64,000 bases of DNA from Agromyces italicus DSM 16388. Its GTDB lineage: Bacteria > Actinomycetota > Actinomycetes > Actinomycetales > Microbacteriaceae. The notes under the pieces are model-generated. The model worked only from the letters and a program-made list of their open reading frames with translations. It was not told where the DNA came from and did no database searches. Where the stretch lies: the NCBI RefSeq assembly GCF_000421545.1, contig NZ_ATXF01000007.1, positions 357,605 to 421,604 on the forward strand. Reading direction: 5' to 3'. Positions within the stretch are counted from its first letter, which is position 1. Every line of letters starts with the position of its first letter. Both the position numbers and the translations under genes were made by a program. Below are positions 16,452-24,402 of this stretch, piece after piece.

Positions 16452-17429
16452 ATGTCGGGAATCGAGACCACCGGATCGAAGCGACTCGTACTGGTGTCCG
16501 GGCGGGCGCACCCCGCGCTCGCCGAGGAGATCGCGGCCGAACTCGGCGCAGAGCTCGTGCCCACCGATGCCCGGACCTTCGCGAACGGTGAGATCTACGC
16601 CCGCTACGACGAGAGCGTGCGCGGCTCCGACGCATTCGTCATCCAGTCGCACACCTCGCCGATCAACGAGTGGCTCATGGAGCAGCTCATCATGGTCGAC
16701 GCGCTGAAGCGGGCCTCCGCCAAGCGCATCACCGTGGTCGCGCCGTTCTACCCGTACGCGCGTCAAGACAAGAAGGGTCGCGGCCGCGAGCCCATCTCGG
16801 CGCGCCTCGTCGCCGACCTGTTCAAGACGGCCGGCGCCGACCGCATCATGTCGATCGACCTGCACGCGGCGCAGATCCAGGGCTTCTTCGACGGCCCCGT
16901 CGACCACCTCTTCGCCATGCCGGTGCTGCTCGAGGAGTTCAAGAACTCGCTCGACCCCGCGACCCTCACCGTCGTCTCACCCGACATGGGCCGGGTGCGC
17001 GTCGCCGACATCTGGAGCGACAAGCTCGGCGTGCCGCTCGCGATCATCCACAAGCGGCGCGACCCGCTCGTGCCGAACCAGGTCTCGGTGCACGAGATCG
17101 TCGGCGAGGTCAACGGCCGGGTGTGCCTGCTCGTCGACGACCTCATCGACACGGGCCGCACCATCGTCAAGGCCGCCGAGGCGCTGAAGGCCGCGGGGGC
17201 CACCGGCGTCGTGGTCGCCGCGACCCACGCCGTGTTCTCGAACCCGGCGACCGAGATCCTGCAGTCCGACTTCATCGACCGAGTCGTGGTCACCGACACG
17301 CTGCCGCTGCCGGAGGAGAAGCGCTGGGACCGCCTCACCATCCTCCCGATCGCGCCGCTCCTCGCCCGTGCGATCCACGAGGTCTTCGAAGACGGCTCGG
17401 TCACGAGCATGTTCGACGGCGCGGCCTAG
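16452..17429 (+). CDS. prs: Ribose-phosphate pyrophosphokinase
   Basis: Makes PRPP from ribose-5-phosphate and ATP (325 aa), supplying nucleotide, His and Trp synthesis. Motifs seen are the LVLVSGRAHPALAEEIA start, the FANGEIYARYDESVRG segment, YPYARQDKKGRGREPIS near residue 102, VVSPDMGRVRVAD near 175 and the PRPP-binding loop LLVDDLIDTGRT near 227. ATG 16452 lies 10 bases after GGAC; the ORF could start a little upstream, but the family N-terminus fits this site. It is probably co-transcribed with glmU 36 bases upstream and fadD 9 bases downstream. Confidence 0.95.
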   Translation: MSGIETTGSKRLVLVSGRAHPALAEEIAAELGAELVPTDARTFANGEIYARYDESVRGSDAFVIQSHTSPINEWLMEQLIMVDALKRASAKRITVVAPFYPYARQDKKGRGREPISARLVADLFKTAGADRIMSIDLHAAQIQGFFDGPVDHLFAMPVLLEEFKNSLDPATLTVVSPDMGRVRVADIWSDKLGVPLAIIHKRRDPLVPNQVSVHEIVGEVNGRVCLLVDDLIDTGRTIVKAAEALKAAGATGVVVAATHAVFSNPATEILQSDFIDRVVVTDTLPLPEEKRWDRLTILPIAPLLARAIHEVFEDGSVTSMFDGAA

Positions 17430-17438
17430 GCCCGGCTG

Positions 17439-19139
17439 ATGGCCATCACGACGCCCCGCCCCTGGCTCGCGAGCTACGCGTCGGGGGTGCCCGACGACGT
17501 CGACGAGCCCGAGGGCTCGCTCTACGACCTCATCCGCGGCTCGGTCGAGCAGTACCCCGACAACGTCGCGCTCGAGTTCTTCGAGCGCACGATGAGTTAC
17601 CGCGAACTCGGCGAGCAGATCGAACGCGCCGCCGAGGGGCTGCGCCTGCTCGGCGTGCAGAAGGGCGACCCGGTCGCCCTCGTGCTGCCGAACTGCCCGC
17701 AGCACATCGTCGCGTTCTACGCGGTGCTGCGGCTCGGGGCGATCGTCGTCGAGCACAACCCGCTGTACACGCCGCGCGAGTTGCGGCACCAGTTCGAGGA
17801 CCACGGCGCACGCGTCGTGATCGCCTGGGACAAGGTCGCCCTGACGATCCAGGCGTTCCCCTCCGACGTGCAGGTCGCGCACCTCGTCTCGGTCGACGTG
17901 ACGCGGGCGATGCCGTTCCTCACGAGGGCCCTGCTCCGCCTGCCGGTCTCGAAGGCGCGCGAGTCGCGCGCGGCGCTGACGACGAAGGTACGCGGCGCCG
18001 TGCGCTGGGAGGAGCTCACCTCCTCGGCGCCGATCGACGCGCACATCATCGCGCCGACGGCGGCCGACGTGGCGCTCATCCAGTACACGAGCGGCACCAC
18101 GGGCAGCCCGAAGGGCGCGACGCTGACGCACGCGAACCTGCTCGTGAACGCGGCGCAGTCGCGGGCGTGGGTGCCCGACGTGCCGCGCGGCACCGCGGTC
18201 GTCTACGCGGTGCTGCCCATGTTCCACGCCTACGGGCTGACGCTCTGCCTCACCTTCGCGATGAGCATGGGCGCACGCCTCGTGCTCTTCCCGAAGTTCG
18301 ACCCCGAGCTCGTGCTGAAGGTCGTGAAGAAGCATCCCGCGACCTTCCTGCCCGCGGTGCCGCCGATCTACGACCGGCTCACGAAGGCCGCGGCCGCCGA
18401 GGGCGTCTCGCTCCAGGGCATCCAGATCGCCATCTCGGGGGCCATGCCCCTGTCTGCCGAGGTCGTCGACCCGTGGGAGGCCGCGACGGGCGGCTACCTC
18501 GTCGAGGGCTACGGGCTCAGCGAATGCTCGCCCGTGCTGATGGCGAACCCCGTCGCGCCGAACCGCAAGGCGGGCACCGTCGGCCTGCCCCTGCCGTCGA
18601 CCGAATGCCGGGTCGTCGACCCCGAACAGCCGTCGAACGACGTCGCACCCGGCGCCGAGGGCGAACTGATCGTGCGCGGCCCGCAGGTGTTCTCGGGCTA
18701 CTGGCAGAAGCCCGAAGAGACCGAGGCCGTCTTCGTCGCCGACCCCGAGGGCGGGGCGCCCTGGTTCCGCACGGGCGACATCGTCTCGATCGACGACGAG
18801 GGCTTCGTGCGCATCATCGACCGCATCAAGGAGCTCATCATCACGGGCGGCTTCAACGTCGCGCCGAGCGAGGTCGAGGAGGCGTTGCGTTCGCACCCCG
18901 ACGTCGAGGACGCGGCCGTCGTGGGCCTGCCCGACGAGCGCACCGGCGAAGAGGTCGTCGCGGTGGTCGTGCTCGCCGAAGGAGCCGAGTTCGACGAGAA
19001 GTCGATCCGCGACTTCGTGCGCGCCGGGCTGACGCCGTACAAGGTGCCGAGGCGCATCCTGCCAGCCGACGATCTGCCCAGGTCGCTCATCGGCAAGGTG
19101 CTGCGCCGCGAGGTGCGCAACGGCCTGCTGAACGGCTGA
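17439..19139 (+). CDS. Long-chain fatty acid--CoA ligase (FadD-type)
   Basis: AMP-forming acyl-CoA synthetase (566 aa) of the ANL superfamily, which activates fatty acids through an acyl-adenylate. The ATP-binding P-loop motif YTSGTTGSPKGATLTH lies near residues 216-231. VEGYGLSECSPV is near residue 359 and the adenylate motif WFRTGDIVSID near 443. RIIDRIKELIITGGFNVAPSEVE is the hinge region, and the C-terminal catalytic Lys is in RSLIGKVLRREV. Chain-length preference cannot be told. It is separated from prs by 9 bases and from the following HTH gene by 14. Confidence 0.93.
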   Translation: MAITTPRPWLASYASGVPDDVDEPEGSLYDLIRGSVEQYPDNVALEFFERTMSYRELGEQIERAAEGLRLLGVQKGDPVALVLPNCPQHIVAFYAVLRLGAIVVEHNPLYTPRELRHQFEDHGARVVIAWDKVALTIQAFPSDVQVAHLVSVDVTRAMPFLTRALLRLPVSKARESRAALTTKVRGAVRWEELTSSAPIDAHIIAPTAADVALIQYTSGTTGSPKGATLTHANLLVNAAQSRAWVPDVPRGTAVVYAVLPMFHAYGLTLCLTFAMSMGARLVLFPKFDPELVLKVVKKHPATFLPAVPPIYDRLTKAAAAEGVSLQGIQIAISGAMPLSAEVVDPWEAATGGYLVEGYGLSECSPVLMANPVAPNRKAGTVGLPLPSTECRVVDPEQPSNDVAPGAEGELIVRGPQVFSGYWQKPEETEAVFVADPEGGAPWFRTGDIVSIDDEGFVRIIDRIKELIITGGFNVAPSEVEEALRSHPDVEDAAVVGLPDERTGEEVVAVVVLAEGAEFDEKSIRDFVRAGLTPYKVPRRILPADDLPRSLIGKVLRREVRNGLLNG

Positions 19140-19153
19140 GCGAGGGTCGGGCC

Positions 19154-19699
19154 GTGTCGTTCCTCTCCGCCGAGACCGCGCGGGCGCTCGCCGAACTGGT
19201 CGCGCTCGACGCGCTCGCGGGCGGCGGGGCCGGCGGGGCCGACGATGCGGCGGATGCCTCGCCGCTCGAGCGGCTCGGCGGCATCCGTTCGCTCGTGGCC
19301 GCCCTCGAAGCCGACCCGGCCGCGCTCGCCGCCGTGCGCGACGCACTCGCCGCCGGGATCGGCTGGGACGAGATCGCCGAGACCGCGGGCCTCAGCACCT
19401 CGGCTGCCAAGTACCGCTGGGCGGGCGACGACGAGGCGATCGCCGAGCGCCAGGAGGCGAGTCGCAGGCGCAAGCGCGAGCGCCCGTCGAGCGTGCCGAC
19501 CGGGCTTCCGGGGCTCTCGGTCGCCGAGGCGGCGGCGAAGTACGGCGTCACGGCGCAGGCCATCTACCAGCGGGTCACCCGGGGCATCCTGCGCGCCGAG
19601 ACGGTCGAGCTCGCCGACGGTCGCAAGTACAAGCGGGTGTTCCCCGACGAGCCCGCGAGCGCCGACGAGCCCGCGAGCCTCGACGCCGGCGGGGCGTGA
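19154..19699 (+). CDS. Small helix-turn-helix protein of unknown function
   Basis: Protein of 181 residues with two helix-turn-helix-like stretches. One is around residues 70-95 (GIGWDEIAETAGLSTSAAKYRW). A second is around 120-150 (LSVAEAAAKYGVTAQAIYQRVTRG), followed by residues resembling a wing (VELADGRKYKRVF). The middle has a very basic linker (RRRKRERP), and the tail has an EPASADEPASLD direct repeat. The GTG at 19154 opens the sequence MSFLSAETARALAEL. It follows fadD closely and may share its transcript. I infer a DNA-binding role; no regulon is suggested by the sequence. Confidence 0.75.
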   Translation: MSFLSAETARALAELVALDALAGGGAGGADDAADASPLERLGGIRSLVAALEADPAALAAVRDALAAGIGWDEIAETAGLSTSAAKYRWAGDDEAIAERQEASRRRKRERPSSVPTGLPGLSVAEAAAKYGVTAQAIYQRVTRGILRAETVELADGRKYKRVFPDEPASADEPASLDAGGA

Positions 19700-19706
19700 C
19701 CGCGCC

Positions 19707-20060
19707 TCAGCCGATCGGTTCGAGGAACTCGAGACGATTGCCGTGGCAATCCTCGCTGTAGAAGCGGCGCATCCCCGGGAAGTCGTCGTCGAAGTGCACG
19801 GGGTAGCCCGCTTCGCGCAGCCGCCGGGCCCACCCGTCGAGGTCCTCCACGAGGAGACCGGGGTGCGCCTTCGTCGCGGGCGCGAAATCGGGTTCGGCGC
19901 CGAGGTGCAGTTCGATGCCGTGGCCGCGGAACCAGCAGCCGCCACGGGCCGCGAGCGCGGGCGGCTTCTCGTGCTCGGTGAGACCGAGCACGCCGACGTA
20001 GAAGTCGCGGAGCGCATCCTCCCGGCCGCGAGGGCAGGCGAGTTGAACGTGATGCAGCAT
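19707..20060 (-). CDS. VOC-family (glyoxalase-like) protein
   Basis: Small metal-dependent vicinal-oxygen-chelate fold protein (117 aa) made of two beta-alpha-beta-beta-beta units. The N-terminus MLHHVQLACPRGRE supplies the first His. The middle has GHGIELHLGAEP, and FYSEDCHGNRLEFLEP at the end supplies the terminal Glu of the metal site. ATG 20060 is preceded on the minus strand by GGAGG at an ideal distance. A MarR-type operator lies 15 bases upstream, so expression is probably induced by a small molecule such as an oxidant or antibiotic. The substrate is unknown. Confidence 0.87.
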   Translation of the reverse strand: MLHHVQLACPRGREDALRDFYVGVLGLTEHEKPPALAARGGCWFRGHGIELHLGAEPDFAPATKAHPGLLVEDLDGWARRLREAGYPVHFDDDFPGMRRFYSEDCHGNRLEFLEPIG

Positions 20061-20075
20061 CTCGAACCTCCGAAA

Positions 20076-20095
20076 GTATCTTGACATCAAGATAC
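20076..20095. promoter_or_regulatory. MarR-type operator (perfect dyad around TCTTGACATCAAGA)
   Basis: Nine-base arms GTATCTTGA and TCAAGATAC are separated by CA, centred 25 bases before the VOC gene start. TATCTTGA-N2-TCAAGATA is a form of half-site typical of MarR/OhrR-like repressors. The placement would block transcription of the VOC gene. No MarR gene is adjacent; the nearest in the window is at 14269-14766. Confidence 0.7.
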
Positions 20096-20145
20096 CTGAC
20101 GAGCGTTGTGCCGTCGAGGGCAACCGACCCCACGATGCGCTCGGG

Positions 20146-20508
20146 CTAGGCGGGGATCTCGTCGGGGCCCACCGGCTGCGGTGCGCTCGGCAGGAGTCCG
20201 AGGTTCGCGAGCGGCGTCTCGACACCGCCCTCCGACACCGCGGAACACGTCCACCCAGGGCCACCGTCGGCGAAGAGGTCGAGCGCGACGCGGGAGCCGA
20301 CCGCATCGGCATCGAATCGCTCGACGTAGACGGCGCACGCGCGAGCCGCCGCCGACTGCGCCTGGCCCGCGACCGAGAGCACGAGCGGCAGCACCAGCGC
20401 GGCCAGCGCGACGAGCACCGTGATGCGGAGCACCCGTCGGCGACGTTCGCCGAAGACAGGGCGGTCGTCGTGGGGCCGGCCCTCGAATTCGGGGTCGGAG
20501 TCGCTCAC
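20146..20508 (-). CDS. Hypothetical membrane-anchored protein
   Basis: Protein of 120 residues. A charged N-terminus with many Asp/Arg precedes one hydrophobic helix at about residues 27-50 (ITVLVALAALVLPLVLSVAG). An outside domain of about 70 residues follows, with two cysteines (ACAVYVERF and WTCSAVSEGG) that could form a disulfide. No family recognised. The GTG start overlaps the stop of the DUF202 gene by 4 bases, so it is the last gene of a three-gene membrane-protein operon. Confidence 0.75.
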   Translation of the reverse strand: MSDSDPEFEGRPHDDRPVFGERRRRVLRITVLVALAALVLPLVLSVAGQAQSAAARACAVYVERFDADAVGSRVALDLFADGGPGWTCSAVSEGGVETPLANLGLLPSAPQPVGPDEIPA

Positions 20509-20828
20509 AGACCCGCCCCGCCGACGACCGAGCCGATGCCCGCGGCCGCCGCGGCGAGCGTCACGGCGGTGACGACGCCGATGAGCGCGACTGGCGGGGC
20601 GAACGAGCCCGCCTCGAGTTGACGGCTGCGGATCGAGCCGATCGCCGCCACCGCGCCGCCGGCGACGACGAGCACGAGACCGGCGACGACGAGCCAGGGC
20701 TCGCCCTCGACGAACCCGGTGCGGAGGGCGAGGAGCGCGTTGACGGCGACGACCAGCGCCGTGCGGGTCCACGAGAGTGCGGTCCGTTCGGGCTGCAGCC
20801 CAGGGTCGCGCACGCTCGCCGTGCTCAT
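20505..20828 (-). CDS. DUF202-family membrane protein
   Basis: Protein of 107 residues with three hydrophobic helices. It carries the DUF202 signature ERTALSWTRTAL near residues 14-25, followed by membrane segments around 25-45, 50-68 and 82-103. DUF202 proteins (YidG/YidH-like) are small inner-membrane proteins of unknown role. It overlaps the neighbouring DUF202 gene by 4 bases (ATGA) and the following gene by 4 bases. Confidence 0.85.
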   Translation of the reverse strand: MSTASVRDPGLQPERTALSWTRTALVVAVNALLALRTGFVEGEPWLVVAGLVLVVAGGAVAAIGSIRSRQLEAGSFAPPVALIGVVTAVTLAAAAAGIGSVVGGAGL

Positions 20829-21178
20829 GGCAGCGCCAGGAACGCCGTGAGCGCGATCGCGGTGACCAGGCAGACGGCCGCGAGCACCGGAAGCGCCCAG
20901 CTGAAGCCGAGCCGGCGGCCGTGGCGCATCGCGATCTCGTTGCCGCGCCAGCGCAGGTACGAGAGCAGCGCCAGCACCGCCGAGGCCGCACCGAGCGCGA
21001 CCGCGAGCGCCGTGACGAGGGGGCGCGGTCCGATGCCGGCGGCGAACTCGTGCAGCAGCACCCCTCCTGCGATGAGTGCGAGCGCCGTGCGGATCCAGGC
21101 GAGGAACGTTCGCTCGTTCGCGAGGGTGAACCGGTAGTCGGGGTCGTCTCCCTCGCTGCGCCACTTCGGTTCGCCCAT
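20825..21178 (-). CDS. YidH-type DUF202 membrane protein
   Basis: Protein of 117 residues with the DUF202 motif FTLANERTFLAWIRTALAL near residues 17-35 and three predicted membrane helices. It is closer to E. coli YidH in its N-terminal segment (PDYRFTLANERTFLAW). First gene of the operon with a second DUF202 gene and a one-helix protein, mirroring the yidG-yidH pairs of other bacteria. The function is not established. Confidence 0.87.
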   Translation of the reverse strand: MGEPKWRSEGDDPDYRFTLANERTFLAWIRTALALIAGGVLLHEFAAGIGPRPLVTALAVALGAASAVLALLSYLRWRGNEIAMRHGRRLGFSWALPVLAAVCLVTAIALTAFLALP

Positions 21179-21234
21179 GCGACGAGCCTATCCGTGACCG
21201 CGGACCGGAGGCAGCCGTTCGATGCCTCGAAGGA

Positions 21235-22689
21235 TCAGTGCGACGACGGCGTCGTCTCGATCTCGCTGCGGTCGCCCGACCACAGCGTGTGGAAGACGCC
21301 CTCCTTGTCGACGCGCTGGTAGGTGTGCGCGCCGAAGAAGTCGCGCTGGCCCTGCACGAGGGCAGCGGGCAGGCGCGGTGCACGCAGGCCGTCGTAGTAC
21401 GCGAGCGAGGAGCTGAACGCCGGGGTCGGGATGCCCGACTGCGCCGCCGCGACGACGACGCGACGCCACGCCGCCTGGGCGCCGGTGACGGCGTCGCGGA
21501 AGTACGGCGCGACGACGAGGGCCACGAGCTCGGGGTCCTCGGCGTAGGCGTCGGCGATACGGTTGAGGAAGCGGGCGCGGATGATGCATCCGGCTCGCCA
21601 GATCTTCGCGATGTCGCCCTTCTTGACGTCCCAGCCGAACTGCTCGGCGCCCGCGATGATCTCGTCGAACCCCTGCGAGTAGGCGATGATCTTCGAGGCG
21701 TAGAGCGCCTGGCGGACGTCCTCGATGAAGGCGTCGGCGTCGGCGACGGCGAACTCGCCGTCGGGGCCGGGCAGGTCACCGGATGCCTCGCGCTGGGCGC
21801 GCTTCGACGACAGGCTGCGGGCGAACACGGCTTCGACGATGCCCGAGACGGGGACGCCGAGGTCGAGGGCGTTCTGCACCGTCCACGCGCCGGTGCCCTT
21901 GGCGCCCGCCTCGTCGAGGATGACGTCGACGAGCGGGAGGCCGGTCGAGGCATCCACCTGTCGGAGCACCTCGGCGGTGATCTCGATGAGGTAGCTCTCG
22001 AGCTCGCCGGTGTTCCACTCGGCGAAGATGTCGGCGATCTCGGCCGGCGACTTGCCCGTGCCCTGGCGGATGAGGTCGTAGGCCTCGGCGATGAGCTGCA
22101 TGTCGGCGTACTCGATGCCGTTGTGCACCATCTTGACGAAGTGGCCGGCGCCGTCGGTGCCGACATGGGTCACGCAGGGCTCGCCCTCGGCGACCGCGGC
22201 GATCGAGGCGAGGATCGGGCCGAGGGTCTCGTACGACTCGGCCGAGCCGCCGGGCATGATCGAGGGGCCGTTGAGCGCGCCCTCCTCGCCGCCCGAGATG
22301 CCGGTGCCGACGAAGTGGATGCCGGTGGGCGAGATCTCGCCCTCGCGGCGGATGGTGTCGTGGAAGTTCGCGTTGCCGCCGTCGACGATGATGTCACCGG
22401 GCTCGAAGCGGCTCGCCAGTTCGGCGATGACGGCATCGGTGCCGCGGCCCGCCTGCACCATGATGATCGCGGTGCGGGGCTTCTGGAGCGAGGCGACGAA
22501 GTCGTCGTACGACTCGCTCGCGACGAATCCGGCTTCGGGGTGCTCATCGACGAGGAGCCTGGTGCGCTCGGGGGAGCGGTTGAACACCGCGACCGTGTTG
22601 CCCTCGCGGCTCGCGAGGTTGCGGGCGAGGTTCGAGCCCATGACGGCGAGGCCGACGACGCCGATGTTTGCTGAAGGGGTGACAGGCAC
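21235..22689 (-). CDS. gnd: 6-phosphogluconate dehydrogenase, decarboxylating
   Basis: Oxidative pentose-phosphate enzyme (484 aa) converting 6-phosphogluconate to ribulose-5-phosphate. The cofactor-binding segment is VVGLAVMGSNLARNLA with the GxxxxG pattern; NRSPERTR after the second strand suits NADP. The 6-phosphogluconate signature follows as ISGGEEGALNGPSIMPGG in parts, then VKMVHNGIEYADMQL with the catalytic Lys and conserved Asn. The C-terminal helical domain and the QRDFFGAHTYQRVD tail are complete. Start is GTG 22689 with GAGGAGA upstream. It diverges from the gluconate kinase gene, whose product is its substrate. Confidence 0.97.
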   Translation of the reverse strand: MPVTPSANIGVVGLAVMGSNLARNLASREGNTVAVFNRSPERTRLLVDEHPEAGFVASESYDDFVASLQKPRTAIIMVQAGRGTDAVIAELASRFEPGDIIVDGGNANFHDTIRREGEISPTGIHFVGTGISGGEEGALNGPSIMPGGSAESYETLGPILASIAAVAEGEPCVTHVGTDGAGHFVKMVHNGIEYADMQLIAEAYDLIRQGTGKSPAEIADIFAEWNTGELESYLIEITAEVLRQVDASTGLPLVDVILDEAGAKGTGAWTVQNALDLGVPVSGIVEAVFARSLSSKRAQREASGDLPGPDGEFAVADADAFIEDVRQALYASKIIAYSQGFDEIIAGAEQFGWDVKKGDIAKIWRAGCIIRARFLNRIADAYAEDPELVALVVAPYFRDAVTGAQAAWRRVVVAAAQSGIPTPAFSSSLAYYDGLRAPRLPAALVQGQRDFFGAHTYQRVDKEGVFHTLWSGDRSEIETTPSSH

Positions 22690-22805
22690 GTAGCTCTCCT
22701 CGAAGAAAGGGTGGGGTCGTTCCCAGCGTACTGTGAGCGCGCCTCACCGTTGCACGGTGTTGCGGTGAGCAGGCGCTCGCCCGTCGCCGAGCCGGCGGCG
22801 TGCGG

Positions 22806-22811
22806 TAGGTT
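22806..22811 (+). promoter_or_regulatory. -10 box (TAGGTT) for gluconate kinase
   Basis: TAGGTT lies 28 bases before the GTG start, leaving a short leader that contains a GAGGAG ribosome-binding site (22829-22834). Confidence 0.35.
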
Positions 22812-22839
22812 CGCAGTCGCGACGAGTGAGGAGCATGCC

Positions 22840-23364
22840 GTGTCCGAGGCCCTGCACACCCCGCTCGTCGTGATGGGCGTCTCCGGCTCGGGCAAGTCGA
22901 CGGTCGGCGCCGCGCTCGCCCGAGCGTTCGGCGTGCCGTTCGTCGACGGCGACGAGCTCCACCCGCTCGCGAACCGGCGCAAGATGGCCGAGGGCCGCCC
23001 GCTCGACGACGCCGACCGGGCGCCGTGGCTCGATCGCGTCGGCGCGCGCATCGCCGCCGAACTCGCCGAGGGCGTTCCGATCGTGGTCGCGTGCTCGGCG
23101 CTCCGGCGCAGCTACCGCGCGCAGCTGACGGCGCACGCGCCCAGCACCGTCTTCGTGCATCTCGCCGGCGACGCCGGGCTCATCGCCGAACGTCAGCGCG
23201 ATCGCGAGCACGAGTTCATGCCCACGAGTCTGCTCGCCTCGCAGTTCGCGGCGCTCGAGCCGCTCGGCGGCGACGAGCGCGGCGTCGTGCTCGACGTGCG
23301 CCGCAGCCCGGCCGAGCTCGTGGCGGACGTGCGCGACGCACTCGGCCGCTCCGACCCCGGGTGA
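22840..23364 (+). CDS. Gluconokinase
   Basis: P-loop kinase (174 aa) of the GntK/IdnK type that makes 6-phosphogluconate from gluconate and ATP. Walker A is VMGVSGSGKSTVG near residues 11-23. The gluconate-kinase motif FVDGDELHPLANRRKMAEG follows. The aspartate in PLDDADRAPWL and the VVACSALRRSYR motif are conserved, as is the lid segment QRDREHEFMPTSLLASQF. GTG 22840 is preceded by GAGGAG. The gene stands back to back with gnd, whose product uses the 6-phosphogluconate formed here. Confidence 0.93.
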   Translation: MSEALHTPLVVMGVSGSGKSTVGAALARAFGVPFVDGDELHPLANRRKMAEGRPLDDADRAPWLDRVGARIAAELAEGVPIVVACSALRRSYRAQLTAHAPSTVFVHLAGDAGLIAERQRDREHEFMPTSLLASQFAALEPLGGDERGVVLDVRRSPAELVADVRDALGRSDPG

Positions 23365-23405
23365 GGCGTCGAACCGCTCGGAACGACGCCGCGTGCGAGT
23401 TCGGG

Positions 23406-23411
23406 TAGACT
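23406..23411 (+). promoter_or_regulatory. -10 box (TAGACT) for rplY with a ~175-base leader
   Basis: TAGACT is the common -10 form of this chromosome. Transcription from here would give a leader of about 175 bases (23418-23594), much longer than for most genes in the window. The leader is GC-rich with several possible small stems, but no known ribosomal-protein or stress-response element is recognised. Confidence 0.4.
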
Positions 23412-23594
23412 GGGCGATTGGACTTCGGCGAGGGACGCCCGCCCGCCCGTGAAAGCGGTCGGCGAGGCATCCGTGATCGACGCGGTAGGAGCAGGCTCCA
23501 CGGCTTTTCCTCACGCTCTGCGCAGGTCACTGCGCGCGTTCGAGTCGAGACGACAGATACACGATCTGGGCCGTGCGCCCGCAAGGAGAACATC

Positions 23595-24233
23595 ATGGAC
23601 GACGACAACAAGGTCATCGCAGAAGCCCGCGAGAGCTTCGGCAAGGGTGCGGCCCGCAAGATCCGCGCCGCCGGCAAGATCCCCGCGGTGGTCTACGGCC
23701 ACGGCACCGAGCCGCAGCACGTCACCCTGCCGGCCCACCAGGTCGGCCTCCTCATCCGCAAGGCGAACGCCGTGCTCGACCTGCAGATCGGCGGCAAAAG
23801 CCAGCTCGTCCTCGTCAAGGACGTGCAGAAGGACCCGGTGCACCAGATCATCGAGCACCTCGACCTCATCGTCGTGAAGAAGGGCGAGAAGGTCCAGGTC
23901 GAGATCCCCGTGCACGTCGAGGGCGAGCCCGCTCCCGGCACCATCGCCGACCTCGACTCGCACACCCTGCTCCTCGAGGTCGAGGCGACCCACATCCCCG
24001 AGAACGTGGTCGTGTCGGTCGAGGGCCTCGAAGAGGGCACCCAGATCCACGCGAAGGACGTCGAGCTTCCCAAGGGCGCCGCGCTCGTCACCGACGGCGA
24101 CGCGCTCGTCGTGAACGTGCACACCCCCCAGAAGGTCGACCTGGGCGAGGAGGCCGCCGAGGCCGCCGAGGGCGTCGAGGGCGTCGAGGGCGAGGCCGCC
24201 GAGGCACCCGCCGAAGAGGCTGCCGCCGAGTAA
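23595..24233 (+). CDS. rplY: 50S ribosomal protein L25/general stress protein Ctc
   Basis: L25 of the long Ctc/TL5 type (212 aa), which binds 5S rRNA. The N-terminal L25 domain (residues ~1-95) shows RESFGKGAARKIRAAGKIPAVVYG split over its first 30 residues and KDVQKDPVHQIIEHLDL near 80. A second beta-rich domain (about 100-185) contains VPVHVEGEPAPGT and ends at ALVVNVHTPQKVD. An Ala/Glu tail follows. ATG 23595 has AGGAGA at 23584-23589. A strong hairpin terminator follows. Part of the 3' end is present again, decayed, at 25471-25630, beyond the next gene. In relatives rplY and pth are usually direct neighbours. Confidence 0.94.
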   Translation: MDDDNKVIAEARESFGKGAARKIRAAGKIPAVVYGHGTEPQHVTLPAHQVGLLIRKANAVLDLQIGGKSQLVLVKDVQKDPVHQIIEHLDLIVVKKGEKVQVEIPVHVEGEPAPGTIADLDSHTLLLEVEATHIPENVVVSVEGLEEGTQIHAKDVELPKGAALVTDGDALVVNVHTPQKVDLGEEAAEAAEGVEGVEGEAAEAPAEEAAAE

Positions 24234-24245
24234 GCACACTCGCGC

Positions 24246-24289
24246 GCGAGGGCCTGTCCACGACCTGTCGGTCGAGGACGGGCCCTCGC
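24246..24289 (+). terminator. Hairpin terminator after rplY
   Basis: Fourteen-base stem: GCGAGGGCCTGTCC at 24246-24259 pairs with 24276-24289, with one G-U pair and a 16-base loop. There is no T-run, as usual at this GC content. It starts 12 bases after the stop. Confidence 0.65.
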
Positions 24290-24402
24290 CGTTCCCCGTC
24301 GCCGGAGTCCGGCCAGGCGCTTCTGCGGCCCTGGAACTGCCGACGTCGCCCCCGGATCCCGCACACCCTGCTCGGCCGCGCGCCGACGAGAACGGAGAGC
24401 CC

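Noticed and set aside
16670..19699. 1009-codon plus-strand frame spanning prs, fadD and the HTH gene
   Set aside because: Only the last part (from GTG 19154) is a plausible protein; the rest is the wrong frame of prs and fadD.
23418..23594. Short frames inside the rplY leader
   Set aside because: They run through the leader into rplY in frame or out of frame without ribosome-binding sites; the rplY ATG at 23595 has the only good one.
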